DNA of 64,000 bases from contig NZ_LNWY01000009.1 in NCBI RefSeq assembly GCF_001681715.1, forward strand, positions 1 through 64,000. The letters are read 5' to 3'. Below, one piece after another: positions 26,034 to 36,205 of the stretch. The position numbers and the translations under genes are program-made. Position 1 is the stretch's first letter, and each line of letters opens with the position of its first letter. The notes beneath the pieces are model-generated. The model did no database searches and was not told the DNA's origin. It saw only the letters and a program-made list of their open reading frames with translations. Origin of the DNA: Tritonibacter mobilis. Lineage in GTDB: Bacteria > Pseudomonadota > Alphaproteobacteria > Rhodobacterales > Rhodobacteraceae.

Positions 26034-28379
26034 ATGGCCACGGACCAAGAACATCATCATGACATGACGCGCACCTCGACCGCATCAGACCCAGATACAG
26101 CGACCGACCCGGTGTGCGGCATGACCGTCGAGATAGACGAAGACACGCGCAGTGCCGAGTATGATGGAGAGGTCTTTCATTTCTGCTCGGAAAACTGCGA
26201 AACCAAGTTTGGCAAAGACCCATTTTACTATGCGTCGGGAAACGCCCAAAAGACACCAGCACATGGCGAGGCCGGTACGCAATGGACCTGCCCGATGCAT
26301 CCGCAAATCCTGAAGGATGAGCCCGGGTCCTGTCCGATCTGCGGCATGGCGCTTGAACCGATGCTTCCATCGGACGAGCCGTCAGAAGAGTTGTCCGATT
26401 TCACAACACGCATGTGGATCAGCGCGGCAGCCGCCGTTCCGCTGGTTATCCTGACGATGGGTGAACTGGTCGGCCTACCTGTGCGGGAATGGATCGGACA
26501 TCAGACGGCTGTCTACATCGAATTCGTCCTCGCAACCCCGATCATTCTCTGGGCGGCTCTTCCCTTCTTCAAAAGGGGGTGGGAATCGATCAGGAATATA
26601 TCGCCGAACATGTGGACCCTGATCGCGCTTGGCGTCGGGGCTGCCTATATCTATTCGCTTGCCGCAACATTCCTGCCCGGCATTTTCCCCGAAGCGTATC
26701 GAAACGGCCAAAGCGTCGGGACATATTACGAAGCTGCGGTTGTGATCGTTGCGCTGATCTTTGTCGGTCAGGTGCTCGAGTTGCGCGCCCGCGAACGGAC
26801 GGGTGATGCCATCCGTGCATTGCTCGATCTCGCACCAAAAACGGCGCGGCGGATCCTGCCGGACGGGACGGAATATGACGCACCTCTCGAACACATTGTT
26901 GAGGGTGACAGGTTGCGGGTACGCCCCGGCGACAGCATACCCGTCGATGCCGAGGTCCTCGAAGGGCATTCATCTATCGACGAAAGTATGATCACCGGAG
27001 AGCCGTTGCCGGTCGAGAAAACACAAGGCGACCGGGTCACAGGCGGCACGATCAACAAGAACGGCACATTGGCGATCCGGGCCACACAGGTCGGTGCGGA
27101 CACGGTCCTGTCCCAGATCGTGGACATGGTGGCAGGTGCAAAGCGGTCGCGCGCGCCGATTCAGGGTCTGGCGGACCGGGTATCGTCCGTCTTTGTTCCG
27201 ACGGTTGTCGTCATTGCGATCATATCCTTCGTTGTCTGGCTGTTCTTAGGGCCCGATCCCGCGCTCGCCTTCGCTGTTACTGCAGCCGTATCCGTTCTTA
27301 TCATTGCTTGCCCCTGTGCCTTGGGCCTTGCGACGCCCATTTCGATCACAACGGCGGCGGGCCGCGGGGCACAGGCTGGCGTTCTGATCAAAGACGCCGA
27401 AGCACTGGAACGCATGGCGCGTGTCGATACCGTCATCGTTGACAAGACCGGAACACTCACCGAAGGGCGCCCCAAGCTGACAGACGTGGTGCCCACGGGG
27501 GACAAGGCTGAAAATGACCTGCTGACAATGGCTGCGGCCCTCGAACGGGGCTCCGAACATCCGCTGGCCGAAGCAATAGTCGAGGGTGCGCTGGCACGGG
27601 GGCTGACGCTTCCGAACGCAACGGAATTCGAAGCCGTGACTGGCAAGGGCGTGAAAGGCATGGTCGATGGCCAGGTCGTGGCACTTGGGAATCCCGCCAT
27701 GATGGCAGAGATCAACGTTGACGCTTCGATTGCGGAATTTGCTGCGGACGACCTTCGTGAATCTGGAAAGACAGCAATGCTTGTGGCGATAGATGGCACT
27801 TTTGCCGGCATTGTCGCTGTTGCCGATCCCATCAAGGAGTCCACGGCAGACGCCATCGATGACCTTCATCGCCTCGGTCTCAGGGTCATAATGGCAACCG
27901 GTGACAATCAGAAAACCGCCGAAGCCGTCGCCGCAAAGCTGGGTATTGATGAAGTCCACGCAGGCGTCTTGCCCGAAGACAAGAAGGCATTGGTGGACTC
28001 CCTCAGACAAGAAGGGGCCCGGATCGCCATGGCAGGAGACGGCGTGAACGATGCCCCTGCCCTGGCGGCGGCTGATGTGGGCATTGCGATGGGCACCGGT
28101 GCCGACGTTGCCGTGGAAAGCGCAGGCATCACCCTTCTGGGTGGTGATCTTGTCGGCATCGTGCGTGCGCGCCGATTGGCAAAGGCAACGGTGCGAAACA
28201 TCAAGCAGAACCTGTTTTTTGCCTTCGCCTACAATACCGCAGGTGTGCCCATCGCGGCTGGTATTCTCTACCCGTTTTTCGGCCTTCTTCTGTCGCCGAT
28301 GATCGCCGCCGCCGCGATGAGCCTGTCTTCGGTCTCCGTCATTAGCAATGCACTGCGGCTGCGACGGGTACGGCTTTAG
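26034..28379 (+). CDS. Cu/Ag P1B-type ATPase with YHS and metal-binding N terminus
   Basis: The 781-residue pump has no HMA domain. Instead the N terminus carries a YHS-like motif ([11 protein letters not shown] near residue 22) and a heavy-metal-binding motif ([20 protein letters not shown] near residue 83). The core has [39 protein letters not shown] and the P1B-1 end helices ([19 protein letters not shown]). It would export Cu or Ag as a second pump beside CopA. The first ATG after the CueR promoter is used. A CDF gene follows 22 bp later. Confidence 0.94.
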   Translation: MATDQEHHHDMTRTSTASDPDTATDPVCGMTVEIDEDTRSAEYDGEVFHFCSENCETKFGKDPFYYASGNAQKTPAHGEAGTQWTCPMHPQILKDEPGSCPICGMALEPMLPSDEPSEELSDFTTRMWISAAAAVPLVILTMGELVGLPVREWIGHQTAVYIEFVLATPIILWAALPFFKRGWESIRNISPNMWTLIALGVGAAYIYSLAATFLPGIFPEAYRNGQSVGTYYEAAVVIVALIFVGQVLELRARERTGDAIRALLDLAPKTARRILPDGTEYDAPLEHIVEGDRLRVRPGDSIPVDAEVLEGHSSIDESMITGEPLPVEKTQGDRVTGGTINKNGTLAIRATQVGADTVLSQIVDMVAGAKRSRAPIQGLADRVSSVFVPTVVVIAIISFVVWLFLGPDPALAFAVTAAVSVLIIACPCALGLATPISITTAAGRGAQAGVLIKDAEALERMARVDTVIVDKTGTLTEGRPKLTDVVPTGDKAENDLLTMAAALERGSEHPLAEAIVEGALARGLTLPNATEFEAVTGKGVKGMVDGQVVALGNPAMMAEINVDASIAEFAADDLRESGKTAMLVAIDGTFAGIVAVADPIKESTADAIDDLHRLGLRVIMATGDNQKTAEAVAAKLGIDEVHAGVLPEDKKALVDSLRQEGARIAMAGDGVNDAPALAAADVGIAMGTGADVAVESAGITLLGGDLVGIVRARRLAKATVRNIKQNLFFAFAYNTAGVPIAAGILYPFFGLLLSPMIAAAAMSLSSVSVISNALRLRRVRL

Positions 28380-28401
28380 TCGCAAACTAAGGAGATAGAT
28401 G

Positions 28402-29328
28402 ATGGCAGGCGGACATCAGGGGCATATGCCGTCCGGCGGCAAGGGGCTGGCGATATCAGCCTAGTTGACCGGCATCTATTTTGTGATTGAACTGGCGATT
28501 GGCCTATGGACAGGGTCAATCGCGGTCATCTCCGACGCGTTCCATACCTTTTCGGCCGTGGGCGGTGTGCTGGTCGCCATTGTCGCGGCGCGTATGGCGT
28601 TGCGTCCGGCGGATGAAGAGCGGAGCTTTGGCTGGGCGCGCGCCGAAATCATCGGCGCCCTTGTGAATGGCGGCTTCTTGCTGGCCATGGCGGTTGTTGT
28701 CATCGCGATGGCTGCCATGCGCATGTCTGCGCCAATTGATCTTCCAACGGGTCCGATGCTGATTGCGGCTGCCGGGGGGCTCTTTACGGAGTTCATTTCG
28801 CTTGCGCTGATCTGGAAGCAAAGCAAGGAAGATCTGAACACGAAGGGAGCGTTCTGGCATATCATCCAGACCTTTGTTGGCAGTCTGTTGATCATCGTGA
28901 CCGCCCTCGCAATCGAATTCACCGGGTTTCTGCTGATCGACCCGCTGCTTGGCATGGCGTTCGGGTTTGTCCTGCTATGGGCGAGCTGGGGATTGCTGAA
29001 AGAAGCGGCGCATCTTTTGATGGAAGGCACGCCTCCCGAAGTGAGTCTGCCTGAAATCAAACGTACCCTTGAAGAACTGCACGAGGTTTCCGATGTTCAC
29101 CATATTCATGCCTGGGCGCTGACAAGTGGCAAGCATGTCTTCTCCGCGCATCTGCGTGTCACAGATCAAGAAGAGGTCCTGCAAACCGCCTACGACATGC
29201 TGCGTAAGGACTTCGGGTTCTTTTTCGCAACCCTGCAGATCGAAACACGGTGCTTCGACGAAAGCGGCGCTGAGGCAATCGACCTTTCAGCGGCGAGCAG
29301 TAAGACAGGGCATAACGGCGATCTTTGA
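28402..29328 (+). pseudogene. CDF cation efflux transporter interrupted by TAG (intact from TTG 28465)
   Basis: The reading frame from ATG 28402, behind AGGAGAT, encodes MAGGHQGHMPSGG and then hits TAG at 28462-28464 before the first helix. The frame continues without further breaks for 287 codons from a TTG at 28465. That part holds the CDF membrane domain with the HD-type metal site (SDAFHTFS near residue 24) and the C-terminal cytoplasmic domain (HHIHAWALTSGKH). The His-rich start is typical of CDF proteins, so a sense codon has probably become a stop. Re-initiation at TTG could still give a nearly whole transporter for Zn, Co or Cd. It is co-directional with the upstream ATPase. Confidence 0.75.
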
Positions 29329-29445
29329 AAACAGGTCATCGTCGCGGGCAGCAATTCTCATTGTTATCGGGCAAGCGAAATACCCGCCAAGCTTTGCTAC
29401 CGCACCTTTTGTTATCTCGAACCGGGCATGGTCCGGCTGATCCAT

Positions 29446-30012
29446 TCAGGGGCGCAAATGATACGTTCCCCGGGTCGGATTTGCGATCCGGCCATCATTC
29501 ACAAGCTTTCGCAAGGCCCGATAGGTGGCCTCGTGCGAAAGGTGCAGCGCGCTGGCAAAATCGACAACGGAGCTTTCAAGCAGGCCCGCCACCATACCGG
29601 CATAGACCCGTTCTTCTGCGCGGCGGATGCCTACGATCTCAAGCGCCTGACGTTGCGCTTGTATCTGCTGTGCCGCTTGCCGCGCATAGGCGCGTGCAAA
29701 ATCCGGATCTGCAAAGGCAGACAAGACCGCCGCTTTGTCGATCTGTACAAACGCCCCAGCCTCCGCCACGACCGCATCGCAGTGGTATCTATCCGAAAAC
29801 ACCGATGCTTCGGCAAGGCTCATCCCGGGCTCGGCACGGTAGATGATAAATCGTTCGCCATCCGGGCCGACACGCTCAAGATGAACGCGCCCGCACTTAA
29901 CAACATAAAGGCCGCAGGTCCGCGCGCCCTGACGAAAGACCGTATCCCCTGCGGCCCTCGTCAGCGGACGCAAGGCGGAGGGCGGTATGAGATTATAGGG
30001 TTCAGGCATCAT
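29446..30012 (-). CDS. Crp/Fnr-family transcription regulator
   Basis: From the paired ATG codons at 30012/30009 the protein is about 188 residues: a cyclic-nucleotide-type beta roll (GLYVVKCGRVHLERVGPDGERF) and a C-terminal helix-turn-helix (DFASALHLSHEATYRALRKLV). There is no N-terminal Fe-S Cys set. A perfect inverted repeat (30011-30028) covers the start region, suggesting autoregulation. An upstream in-frame start near 30087 is possible but would read through that repeat. It is divergent from a broken exported-protein gene. Confidence 0.82.
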   Translation of the reverse strand: MMPEPYNLIPPSALRPLTRAAGDTVFRQGARTCGLYVVKCGRVHLERVGPDGERFIIYRAEPGMSLAEASVFSDRYHCDAVVAEAGAFVQIDKAAVLSAFADPDFARAYARQAAQQIQAQRQALEIVGIRRAEERVYAGMVAGLLESSVVDFASALHLSHEATYRALRKLVNDGRIANPTRGTYHLRP

Positions 30013-30028
30013 ATGATCCAAATCATAT
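30011..30028. promoter_or_regulatory. perfect inverted repeat at the Crp/Fnr gene start
   Basis: ATATGAT, four bases (CCAA), then ATCATAT form a perfect 7-bp-armed dyad in the FNR/CRP half-site style. It overlaps the first codons of the regulator gene and lies 58 bp before the divergent gene, so it is a likely operator for this regulator. Confidence 0.6.
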
Positions 30029-30085
30029 TTCAGGGTCCGATCAGGTACTAGGCTGAATCCGAATACACTCAGGAAAGGCTGGTCC

Positions 30086-30608
30086 ATGCGACTGATACCC
30101 GTTCTCTTCGCTGTCTTGCTTGCGACACCCGTTACGCCGCAACAAATGCATTCATCCATGGGTCACGCGTCCGACGCCCCAGGAAACCGGCCAGTCCGCC
30201 TTCGCCGCATTGGCCGAAATAGTTGTGCTGCTCCAGGCCGATCCCGAAACCGATTGGGGCGCCGTCAATATCGACAAACTGAGGGACCATCTGGTCGATA
30301 TGGACCTTTTGACACGAAAGGCAGAGGTCACCCGCATTCTGCGGCCCGACGGGGCACGGTTCGAAGTGCGTGGCAGCCCGCGTGTCCTGTCGGCCATCAA
30401 CACAATGGTTCCCGCCCATGCACCGTTCCTTGCCGGTGAAACAGGCTGGAGTGTTGCGTCAGAAGAAATGGAGGATGGTGTCGCACTGATCGTGGGTGGC
30501 GATGGTGAACAAATACAGGGCCTTGGTTTCTTTGGTCTGATGACAATCGGTGTACATCATCAAGAGCACCATCTGATGATTGCGAAAGGACGCAAGCCGC
30601 ATCATTGA
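30086..30608 (+). pseudogene. exported protein of unknown function, frameshifted
   Basis: The first part (ATG 30086) encodes a clean signal peptide (MRLIPVLFAVLLATPVTPQQ) and a Met/His stretch (MHSSMGH). The frame then fails at the C4 run 30177-30180. In the next frame the sequence continues with a coherent 140-residue domain (ETGQSAFAALAEIVVLLQADPETDWG through HHQEHHLMIAKG) rich in acidic residues and ending in a His-rich tail. Removing one C joins them. The domain is not recognised. It is either decayed or mis-sequenced. Confidence 0.6.
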
Positions 30609-30677
30609 GCACGCGCCCAAGGCTCATATGCGGACCCAGGCCGCAATGGTCACTTCGCCAACACTACGCTCGGATAT

Positions 30678-31607
30678 TCACAAAGAATCTGATGTCGACA
30701 CCAGATCCGCAGAATTAACCGTCACACGCCTGCGGGACCATACGATCAGGGCCGCGCCAAGGATAATCATCGGCAACGACAGCAGTTGGCCCATTGTCAG
30801 CCCATAGCCCGCCCAATGAACCGCATGTCCAATCGGGTTGTCCTGCGTGACGAACTGCATATCAGGCTGCCGGAAGAACTCGACAAGGAACCTTGCGCTT
30901 CCGTATCCCGCCAGGAACAGGCCAGTAAGGCTTCCGGGAAAGCGCAGCCAACCGCGTTTCCAGGCCAGAAAGATCAGGACCGAGCCAAGCAGGATACCCT
31001 CCAGAAGAGCCTCATAAAGCTGGGACGGATGGCGGCCACACAGGCCCACGACGCCCGCACAGGACTGGGCCGCCTCGCCGGGGAATGCCACCGCCCAGGG
31101 CACATCGGTCGGACGGCCCCAAAGCTCGTTATTGGTGAAGTTGGCCAGCCGACCGAGGAAAAGACCCGGTGGTGTTGCAACAGCGAGCAGATCCGCCGTT
31201 GATAGAACGGGTGCGCCGTTGCGATAGCAAAAAAGCAAGGTGGCCACGACCACGCCGAAAAAGCCGCCATGAAATGACATACCACCCTGCCAGACCATGA
31301 AGATTTCGACGGGGTTCTGAAAATAGTACTGAGGTTGATAGAAAAGCACGAACCCCAGCCTGCCCCCCACGATCACGCCCAGAATGATCCATGTCAGCAG
31401 GTCTTCCAGTTGCTTGGGTTGCAGCGGCGGCGCCCCGGCCCCCCAGACTGACGAAGAGCGGACCAATGCGACACAGATGCGCCAGCCGATAAGGAGGCCA
31501 ACAATATAGGCCAGCGCATACCAACGCAGGGCAAAGCGGAACGATCCGATATCAACGGCAAAAATCTCTGTTCCGATGTCAGGAAATTGGATAATCGAAG
31601 TCAGCAT
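30678..31607 (-). CDS. lgt: prolipoprotein diacylglyceryl transferase
   Basis: A 309-residue membrane enzyme that attaches diacylglycerol to prolipoprotein cysteines. The family motifs are present: [10 protein letters not shown], the conserved HGGFFG region, [16 protein letters not shown] and [12 protein letters not shown]. It is an accessory copy, as the chromosome must already have one; copper and mercury islands of this group sometimes carry extra lgt genes. ATG at 31607 fits the family start. Confidence 0.93.
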   Translation of the reverse strand: MLTSIIQFPDIGTEIFAVDIGSFRFALRWYALAYIVGLLIGWRICVALVRSSSVWGAGAPPLQPKQLEDLLTWIILGVIVGGRLGFVLFYQPQYYFQNPVEIFMVWQGGMSFHGGFFGVVVATLLFCYRNGAPVLSTADLLAVATPPGLFLGRLANFTNNELWGRPTDVPWAVAFPGEAAQSCAGVVGLCGRHPSQLYEALLEGILLGSVLIFLAWKRGWLRFPGSLTGLFLAGYGSARFLVEFFRQPDMQFVTQDNPIGHAVHWAGYGLTMGQLLSLPMIILGAALIVWSRRRVTVNSADLVSTSDSL

Positions 31608-32066
31608 TCTTTGTTACCTTTGCCTGTTTCACACAAGGCCACATTTTGTTTCCCGCAACGGACGTTGGCGCGTTCAACCCTGTTGTCCCCAGCCCAAAGC
31701 GCTGTGGTGAATGTGCCATCCTTGCGTGCGGGAGTCGGTTCCGTTGAACCAGAGATGACGCACATCGGCACCCGCGTCCATGTGTTCAGGCGCTTGTATC
31801 CCATGAGTTTTGTACTTGTTTGTAACGGTTGGAAGCTCCGCCGCCTACTGGATCCGTCCGTCGCGGGAAATCAGCCGATCAAGGTCGCGCTCCATGATCT
31901 GAATTCGCTCCCGCGTCCTGCAACGACCATTGCGCAACCACATCTATGATCACGGATATGTTCATTGAAGTTGCGCGCGCCCGGCACAATTCAACGGATC
32001 ATGACGGCACATAATGGTGATAACCGGGATCAAAGCAGGACCAGCGGCATCGCAAAAGGAGTTCAG
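31608..32066. other. 459-bp gap between lgt and the DUF3047 gene
   Basis: No secure gene is present. A 67-residue minus-strand frame (31601-31804) overlaps the lgt start by 7 bp and could be a leader peptide gene, but it has no ribosome site or recognised family. The stretch also contains a response-regulator-type repeat at 31809-31826. Confidence 0.45.
31809..31834 (+). promoter_or_regulatory. response-regulator box with TTGGAA -35 candidate
   Basis: TGTA at 31811-31814 and 31821-31824 form the 10-bp-spaced repeat (TTTGTACTTGTTTGTAAC); TTGGAA follows at 31829-31834, within one base of the usual offset. The DUF3047 gene is 230 bp downstream on the same strand. Confidence 0.5.
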
Positions 32067-32732
32067 ATGTTTATACGGTCCCTCGCAGCGACACTTTTCA
32101 TCGCTTTTGTTGCATTAGCTGCAAACGCCCCGCCCCTCTATGCGCAAGGAAAGACAATTCCATTCGATGGAAGCTGGAAAGAACAGGGCCTCTTGCGGCT
32201 CTTTTCGAACGAGTACGGCCTGCAAGGTCGGCGGCTGGACGTGATTTCCGATGGCACGGTTTCGGTTCTCTGGCGTCCGGTCAGCGCAGCCCTTGGCACC
32301 GCAAAGGCAGCAATGTGGGAATGGTCCGTCACGCAGGGTGTTAAGGGAACCGACCTCACACGGCGCGGCGGCGATGATCGCAATCTTGCTTTGTACTTCA
32401 TATTCGTCGATCCGCAGACCGCAAGCACGCTTGGCCGAACAACGGCGCGCAAATTGCTGCGTGATCCCAATACGCGGGCGCTGGTTTATGTCTGGGGTGG
32501 CAATCATGCGAAAGGCGCATTGCTGAACAGCCCCTACTCGACGGGTCTCAAATCGAAAATTCTGCAAACGGCGCAAACCGGCAACTTCACCGAGAATGTG
32601 AACCTGGATCGCGATTTCGTGCGTGCGTTCGGGGACATGCCAAAGGTTCTGGTCGGTCTTGCGGTGACAGCCGACAGCGATGATACCGACGGAAAGATCC
32701 TTGCGGCCATTCAGGACCTGCAGATACATTAG
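32067..32732 (+). CDS. DUF3047 family exported protein
   Basis: A 221-residue protein with a signal peptide (MFIRSLAATLFIAFVALAANA) and a DUF3047-like domain (DGTVSVLWRPVS, ALYFIFVDPQTAS, YVWGGNHAKG, LVGLAVTADSDDTDG near the end). Function unknown; these proteins are periplasmic and look like jelly-roll ligand binders. ATG at 32067 is backed by AAAGGAG, and the signal peptide begins there. Confidence 0.8.
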   Translation: MFIRSLAATLFIAFVALAANAPPLYAQGKTIPFDGSWKEQGLLRLFSNEYGLQGRRLDVISDGTVSVLWRPVSAALGTAKAAMWEWSVTQGVKGTDLTRRGGDDRNLALYFIFVDPQTASTLGRTTARKLLRDPNTRALVYVWGGNHAKGALLNSPYSTGLKSKILQTAQTGNFTENVNLDRDFVRAFGDMPKVLVGLAVTADSDDTDGKILAAIQDLQIH

Positions 32733-32860
32733 GTGCTCTCCGGTATTCCGCCAAACCTGGGCGCCGATCTGCAATGTATCAATATATCTCGCCGGGACGC
32801 CCTTCCGCAACGGTGGGGGATGTGGGTTGCAGGCCCCAGAAACGGAATACACGGAAACCC

Positions 32861-34145
32861 ATGCTTAAGCGTCTTCAGATGATGGTTGCGCTTGGCGCAG
32901 CCACGCTCCCCCTGCCCCTGAGTGCGGCTTCGGTGCCTGTCACCCTGACGCCCGGCCTTCACCCGGATCGGGTCGCGGGACATTGCAATGCTTGGATTCA
33001 ATGGCACCTGTCCCGGCCCCGAAATCAGACAGCGCCAGAACGATATTCTGCGGGCGCGGGTGGAAAACGGGCTGGAGGACGGGACCCTCGTACACTGGCA
33101 TGGCATTCGGTTGCCCAACGCGATGGACGGCGTAAACGTGCTGACACAGGATGTCATCATCCCGAATGAGGGTTACGAGTACCGGTTTCCGGTTTCCGGT
33201 TCCCGATGCCGGAACCTACTGGTATCACTCCCACTACCTTTCCTACGAACAGGTCGCCCGCGGACTGTTCGGCCCCTGATCGTCGAAGAACCTGCCCCGC
33301 CAGACGTGGATCAGGACATCACGGCCATCCTCTTCGACATTCGGCTTGATGACACCGGCCAGTTCGACATGGAATTCGACCGCGCTGATTTCATAACAGC
33401 AGGTAGGCTGGGGAACTTGATGACCACCTTCCTGTCGTCTGAGCAGGCGCGGCTGGGGGATCACATCCGGTTGCGTCTGATCAATCCGACACCGGATCGC
33501 ATTTTCGAGATACGTATCGACGGGCTGACGGGCTTTTGTGTGGCCTATGACGGGATGCCGCTGCCCGAGCTGGTTTCGCTGGGCAATCTAAAACTCGCAC
33601 CGGCGCAGCGCATCGACATCATCGCAGATGTGACGGGTGATGTGATCCTAAGAGAAACCGTGCCTTCGGGTGGCGAGGAACTGGGGGGCATTATGTTGAA
33701 CGGTCAGCGACAAATCCGGTCTGCGCCGATAGCTCCCCTCCCCGCGAACCTCGTGCCCGCGCCCGGAGAGATCACGCAAACGGCAGATCTCTTCATGCAA
33801 GGCGGTGCCGGGGACGGCGCGCACGGCGGGTTCGGGGGCTGGGCCTTCAACGACGTGAGCGGTCTGCCGAACAAACCGCTGATTTCGGCAAGACGTGATG
33901 AAGCAGTGCAGGTGCGGATGGTGAACGACACTGCTTTTCCGCACGGTATCCACCTGCATGGCCACCATTTCTGGGAAACCGATCAGAATGGTGCGCGAAC
34001 CCACCTTCGCGACACGACCCTCGTAGCGCCGGGCGAGACGATGACGATTGTGTGCGTACTCGACAATCCCGGCGCGTGGATGCTGCACTGCCATATGCTG
34101 AGCCATCAGGCTGATGGCATGGCGACCTGGATGCAAGTCAGCTGA
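32861..34145 (+). pseudogene. third multicopper oxidase, multiply frameshifted
   Basis: A signal peptide from ATG 32861 (MLKRLQMMVALGAATLPLPLSAA) runs out of frame before the first domain, which resumes as LGFNGTCPGPEIRQRQ from about 32988. HWHGIRLPNAMDGV is intact. Then a 7-bp tandem duplication (TTTCCGG twice, near 33185-33198) shifts the frame, so the WYHSH motif that should follow is out of frame. The loss of a base in a C run near 33278 restores it. The C-terminal motifs HGIHLHGHHF and HCHMLSHQADGM are intact. The gene is closest to the oxidase at 8733-10121. Confidence 0.75.
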
Positions 34146-34230
34146 GGTCGGAGCGGTGGTTGCGCCAACCGTTGACGCGAAGCTGTGCCACAACGGGATA
34201 TCGCTCTTAACAACAAGCACAGGCCCGTCA

Positions 34231-34244
34231 TACAAAAGTTTACA
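34231..34244 (-). promoter_or_regulatory. possible response-regulator box, minus orientation
   Basis: TACA at 34231-34234 and 34241-34244 is the 10-bp-spaced TGTA repeat read on the minus strand. It lies 70 bp before the propeller protein gene but in the reverse orientation to most other boxes. Confidence 0.3.
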
Positions 34245-34314
34245 TGGCACTCGCCAAAATTTGCCTATGCTCAGGTTGTGAATGACGCTGGTCTGATAAT
34301 CGGAAAGGTGCGCA

Positions 34315-35559
34315 ATGCCATCAAAAATCCATTCTGGCGTGATTGTGGCCCATCTGTTCATGGGCATGACGGCGGGCATGGTCCTTGCCGAGCCATTGGA
34401 GTTCGCCGACCTAGACCCACCGGTCGGGAACAATGCGCAGGAACCCACCCTGTTCGCACTGCAGGATGATCGGGTCCTGCTGGGTTGGACCGAACCACAC
34501 CCTGCCGGGTTTGCGGTAAAATTGTCGGTCCTTGAAGACGCAGAATGGAGCGCGGCCCGCACTGTTACCGTGTCCGACGAACTCTTCGTGAACTGGGCCG
34601 ATTTTCCGTCCGTTGTTGCGCTTGATGACGGTACCTTTGCGGCTCACTGGCTGTGGGAAAATTCCAAAAACGACTATGCCTATGACGTCAAGATCTCTCT
34701 TTCGCCGGATGAGGGCCTGACATGGAGCGCACCGATAACGCCACATGATGATCGGTCGGTTAGCCAACACGGTTTTGTCACGCTCCAGCCGCTCGAAGAC
34801 GGTTCCTTGATGTCTGTCTGGCTTGACGGACGCGCATATGACAAGCCGCTTTTCACCAGCGCAGCCAGCAACTACCCGGATGCAATGCAGTTGCGCGCAA
34901 CCCGGATCACGCCCGAAGGTACGCGAACCGATGATGTTCTTGTCGATGCGCAGACCTGTTCATGCTGCCAGACGTCCGCCGCATCGCTGGACGATGGCAC
35001 CGTCCTTGTCGCATACCGCGACAGAACAGATGCGGAAATCAGGGATATATCTGTCGTAAGACACCAAGGCGGCATGTGGTCAGAACCAACAAACGTCCAC
35101 AATGACGGCTGGGAAATCTCCGGCTGCCCGGTCAATGGCCCCGCCATCGCGACCGCCGGTCAAACAGCCGCCGTGGCCTGGTTCACGGCTGCAAATGACA
35201 AGCCGGAAGTCAAGGTTGCGTTCTCTTCCGATGGTGGCAGAAATTTTGGCGATCCGGCGAAAGTCAGCCTCGGGATTCCCGCCGGTCGGGTCGATATTCT
35301 CATGCTGGACCCTCAGACTGCGTTCGTGACGTGGGTCGAATGGGCAAATGAGAGCGAGGTGATCCTTGCTTGCCAGATCACAACCGGTCAGCAGTGTAAG
35401 GACCTGCAACTGATTGCGCGAAACAACGGCGCAGGTTCGGTCAACTTCCCGCGCACGGCGCGAACGAATGAAGGGGTTTACCTGTCGTGGACACAGCCCA
35501 GCAACTCGGATGATCCGGAACCGAGTTCGACTATACGCACGGTTTTCGCTTCCTATTGA
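34315..35559 (+). CDS. exported sialidase-like beta-propeller protein
   Basis: A 414-residue protein with a signal peptide (ending VLA-EPLEF) and sialidase/BNR-type propeller repeats (SPDEGLTWSAP near residue 130; SSDGGRNFGDP near residue 305). A CSCCQT motif near residue 215 and DGWEISGCPVNGP are unusual additions that could bind metal. Catalytic sialidase residues are not evident, so a binding or structural role near copper proteins is more likely than glycosidase activity. Confidence 0.75.
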   Translation: MPSKIHSGVIVAHLFMGMTAGMVLAEPLEFADLDPPVGNNAQEPTLFALQDDRVLLGWTEPHPAGFAVKLSVLEDAEWSAARTVTVSDELFVNWADFPSVVALDDGTFAAHWLWENSKNDYAYDVKISLSPDEGLTWSAPITPHDDRSVSQHGFVTLQPLEDGSLMSVWLDGRAYDKPLFTSAASNYPDAMQLRATRITPEGTRTDDVLVDAQTCSCCQTSAASLDDGTVLVAYRDRTDAEIRDISVVRHQGGMWSEPTNVHNDGWEISGCPVNGPAIATAGQTAAVAWFTAANDKPEVKVAFSSDGGRNFGDPAKVSLGIPAGRVDILMLDPQTAFVTWVEWANESEVILACQITTGQQCKDLQLIARNNGAGSVNFPRTARTNEGVYLSWTQPSNSDDPEPSSTIRTVFASY

Positions 35560-35602
35560 AGGTTTCCGGACGAAAGCTGATGGTTCTTTCGCTTGGCTCA
35601 CA

Positions 35603-36205
35603 TCAGGAGTGGGTCCAACGATCACCGTCAACAAGAATTGCATTTCCTGCAATAGAGCTACCGGCAAATGACGGTGATTTCTCATCCATAGTGACTGGTC
35701 TCTGGCCCGGAAATTGTAGCGTGCCACGCTTTTTCATGATCCCGGTCCCGAGCATATGACCCACCAGCGCTACCCAGGCAATGCCGGTGAAATTCAGAAA
35801 GAAGGGAAGATCTGCGACAGAAGTAGTGCCCCCGATGGCCAACACCCACAGGCCGAACCCATAAATCGCCGAGGGCAAAAACCAGTTCGTCTGCCCCGCG
35901 ATACGGTGCCAAATTGGTCTAAAGACGAACAACCAACCGACGGGATAGCCAATCAGGCCAACAAGATAAAAATGTACGAAATATCCTGCGAAATCACCGT
36001 TCGGCAGACCAAGGCTGCCGAGTAAGCTCCTCGCTAGCCCGTGCGGTGACAACCGCGAAAAGCCCAAGCCCGGGCTGATGATCTGACCCAACAGATCGAA
36101 CGCGACGGTCGCAAAGAAACCTGCGACGAACATTAACCCTAAAGTTCGGGCGTTGAATGCGGGTAGTGAACCTGTTGTGCGAGAATCAGTATCAACTGTA
36201 TTCAT
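35603..36205 (-). CDS. unknown membrane protein, 200 residues
   Basis: The protein has four clear hydrophobic helices (TLGLMFVAGFFATVAFDLLG, YFVHFYLVGLIGYPVGWLFV, FLPSAIYGFGLWVLAIGGTT, LNFTGIAWVALVGHMLGTG) with a polar C-terminal tail. No family is recognised. It is convergent with the propeller gene and separated from merA by a 320-bp gap without genes. Confidence 0.7.
   Translation of the reverse strand: MNTVDTDSRTTGSLPAFNARTLGLMFVAGFFATVAFDLLGQIISPGLGFSRLSPHGLARSLLGSLGLPNGDFAGYFVHFYLVGLIGYPVGWLFVFRPIWHRIAGQTNWFLPSAIYGFGLWVLAIGGTTSVADLPFFLNFTGIAWVALVGHMLGTGIMKKRGTLQFPGQRPVTMDEKSPSFAGSSIAGNAILVDGDRWTHS

Noticed and set aside
31601-31804. 67-residue frame upstream of lgt as a gene
   Set aside because: No ribosome site, signal or family; overlap with the lgt start alone is not enough.
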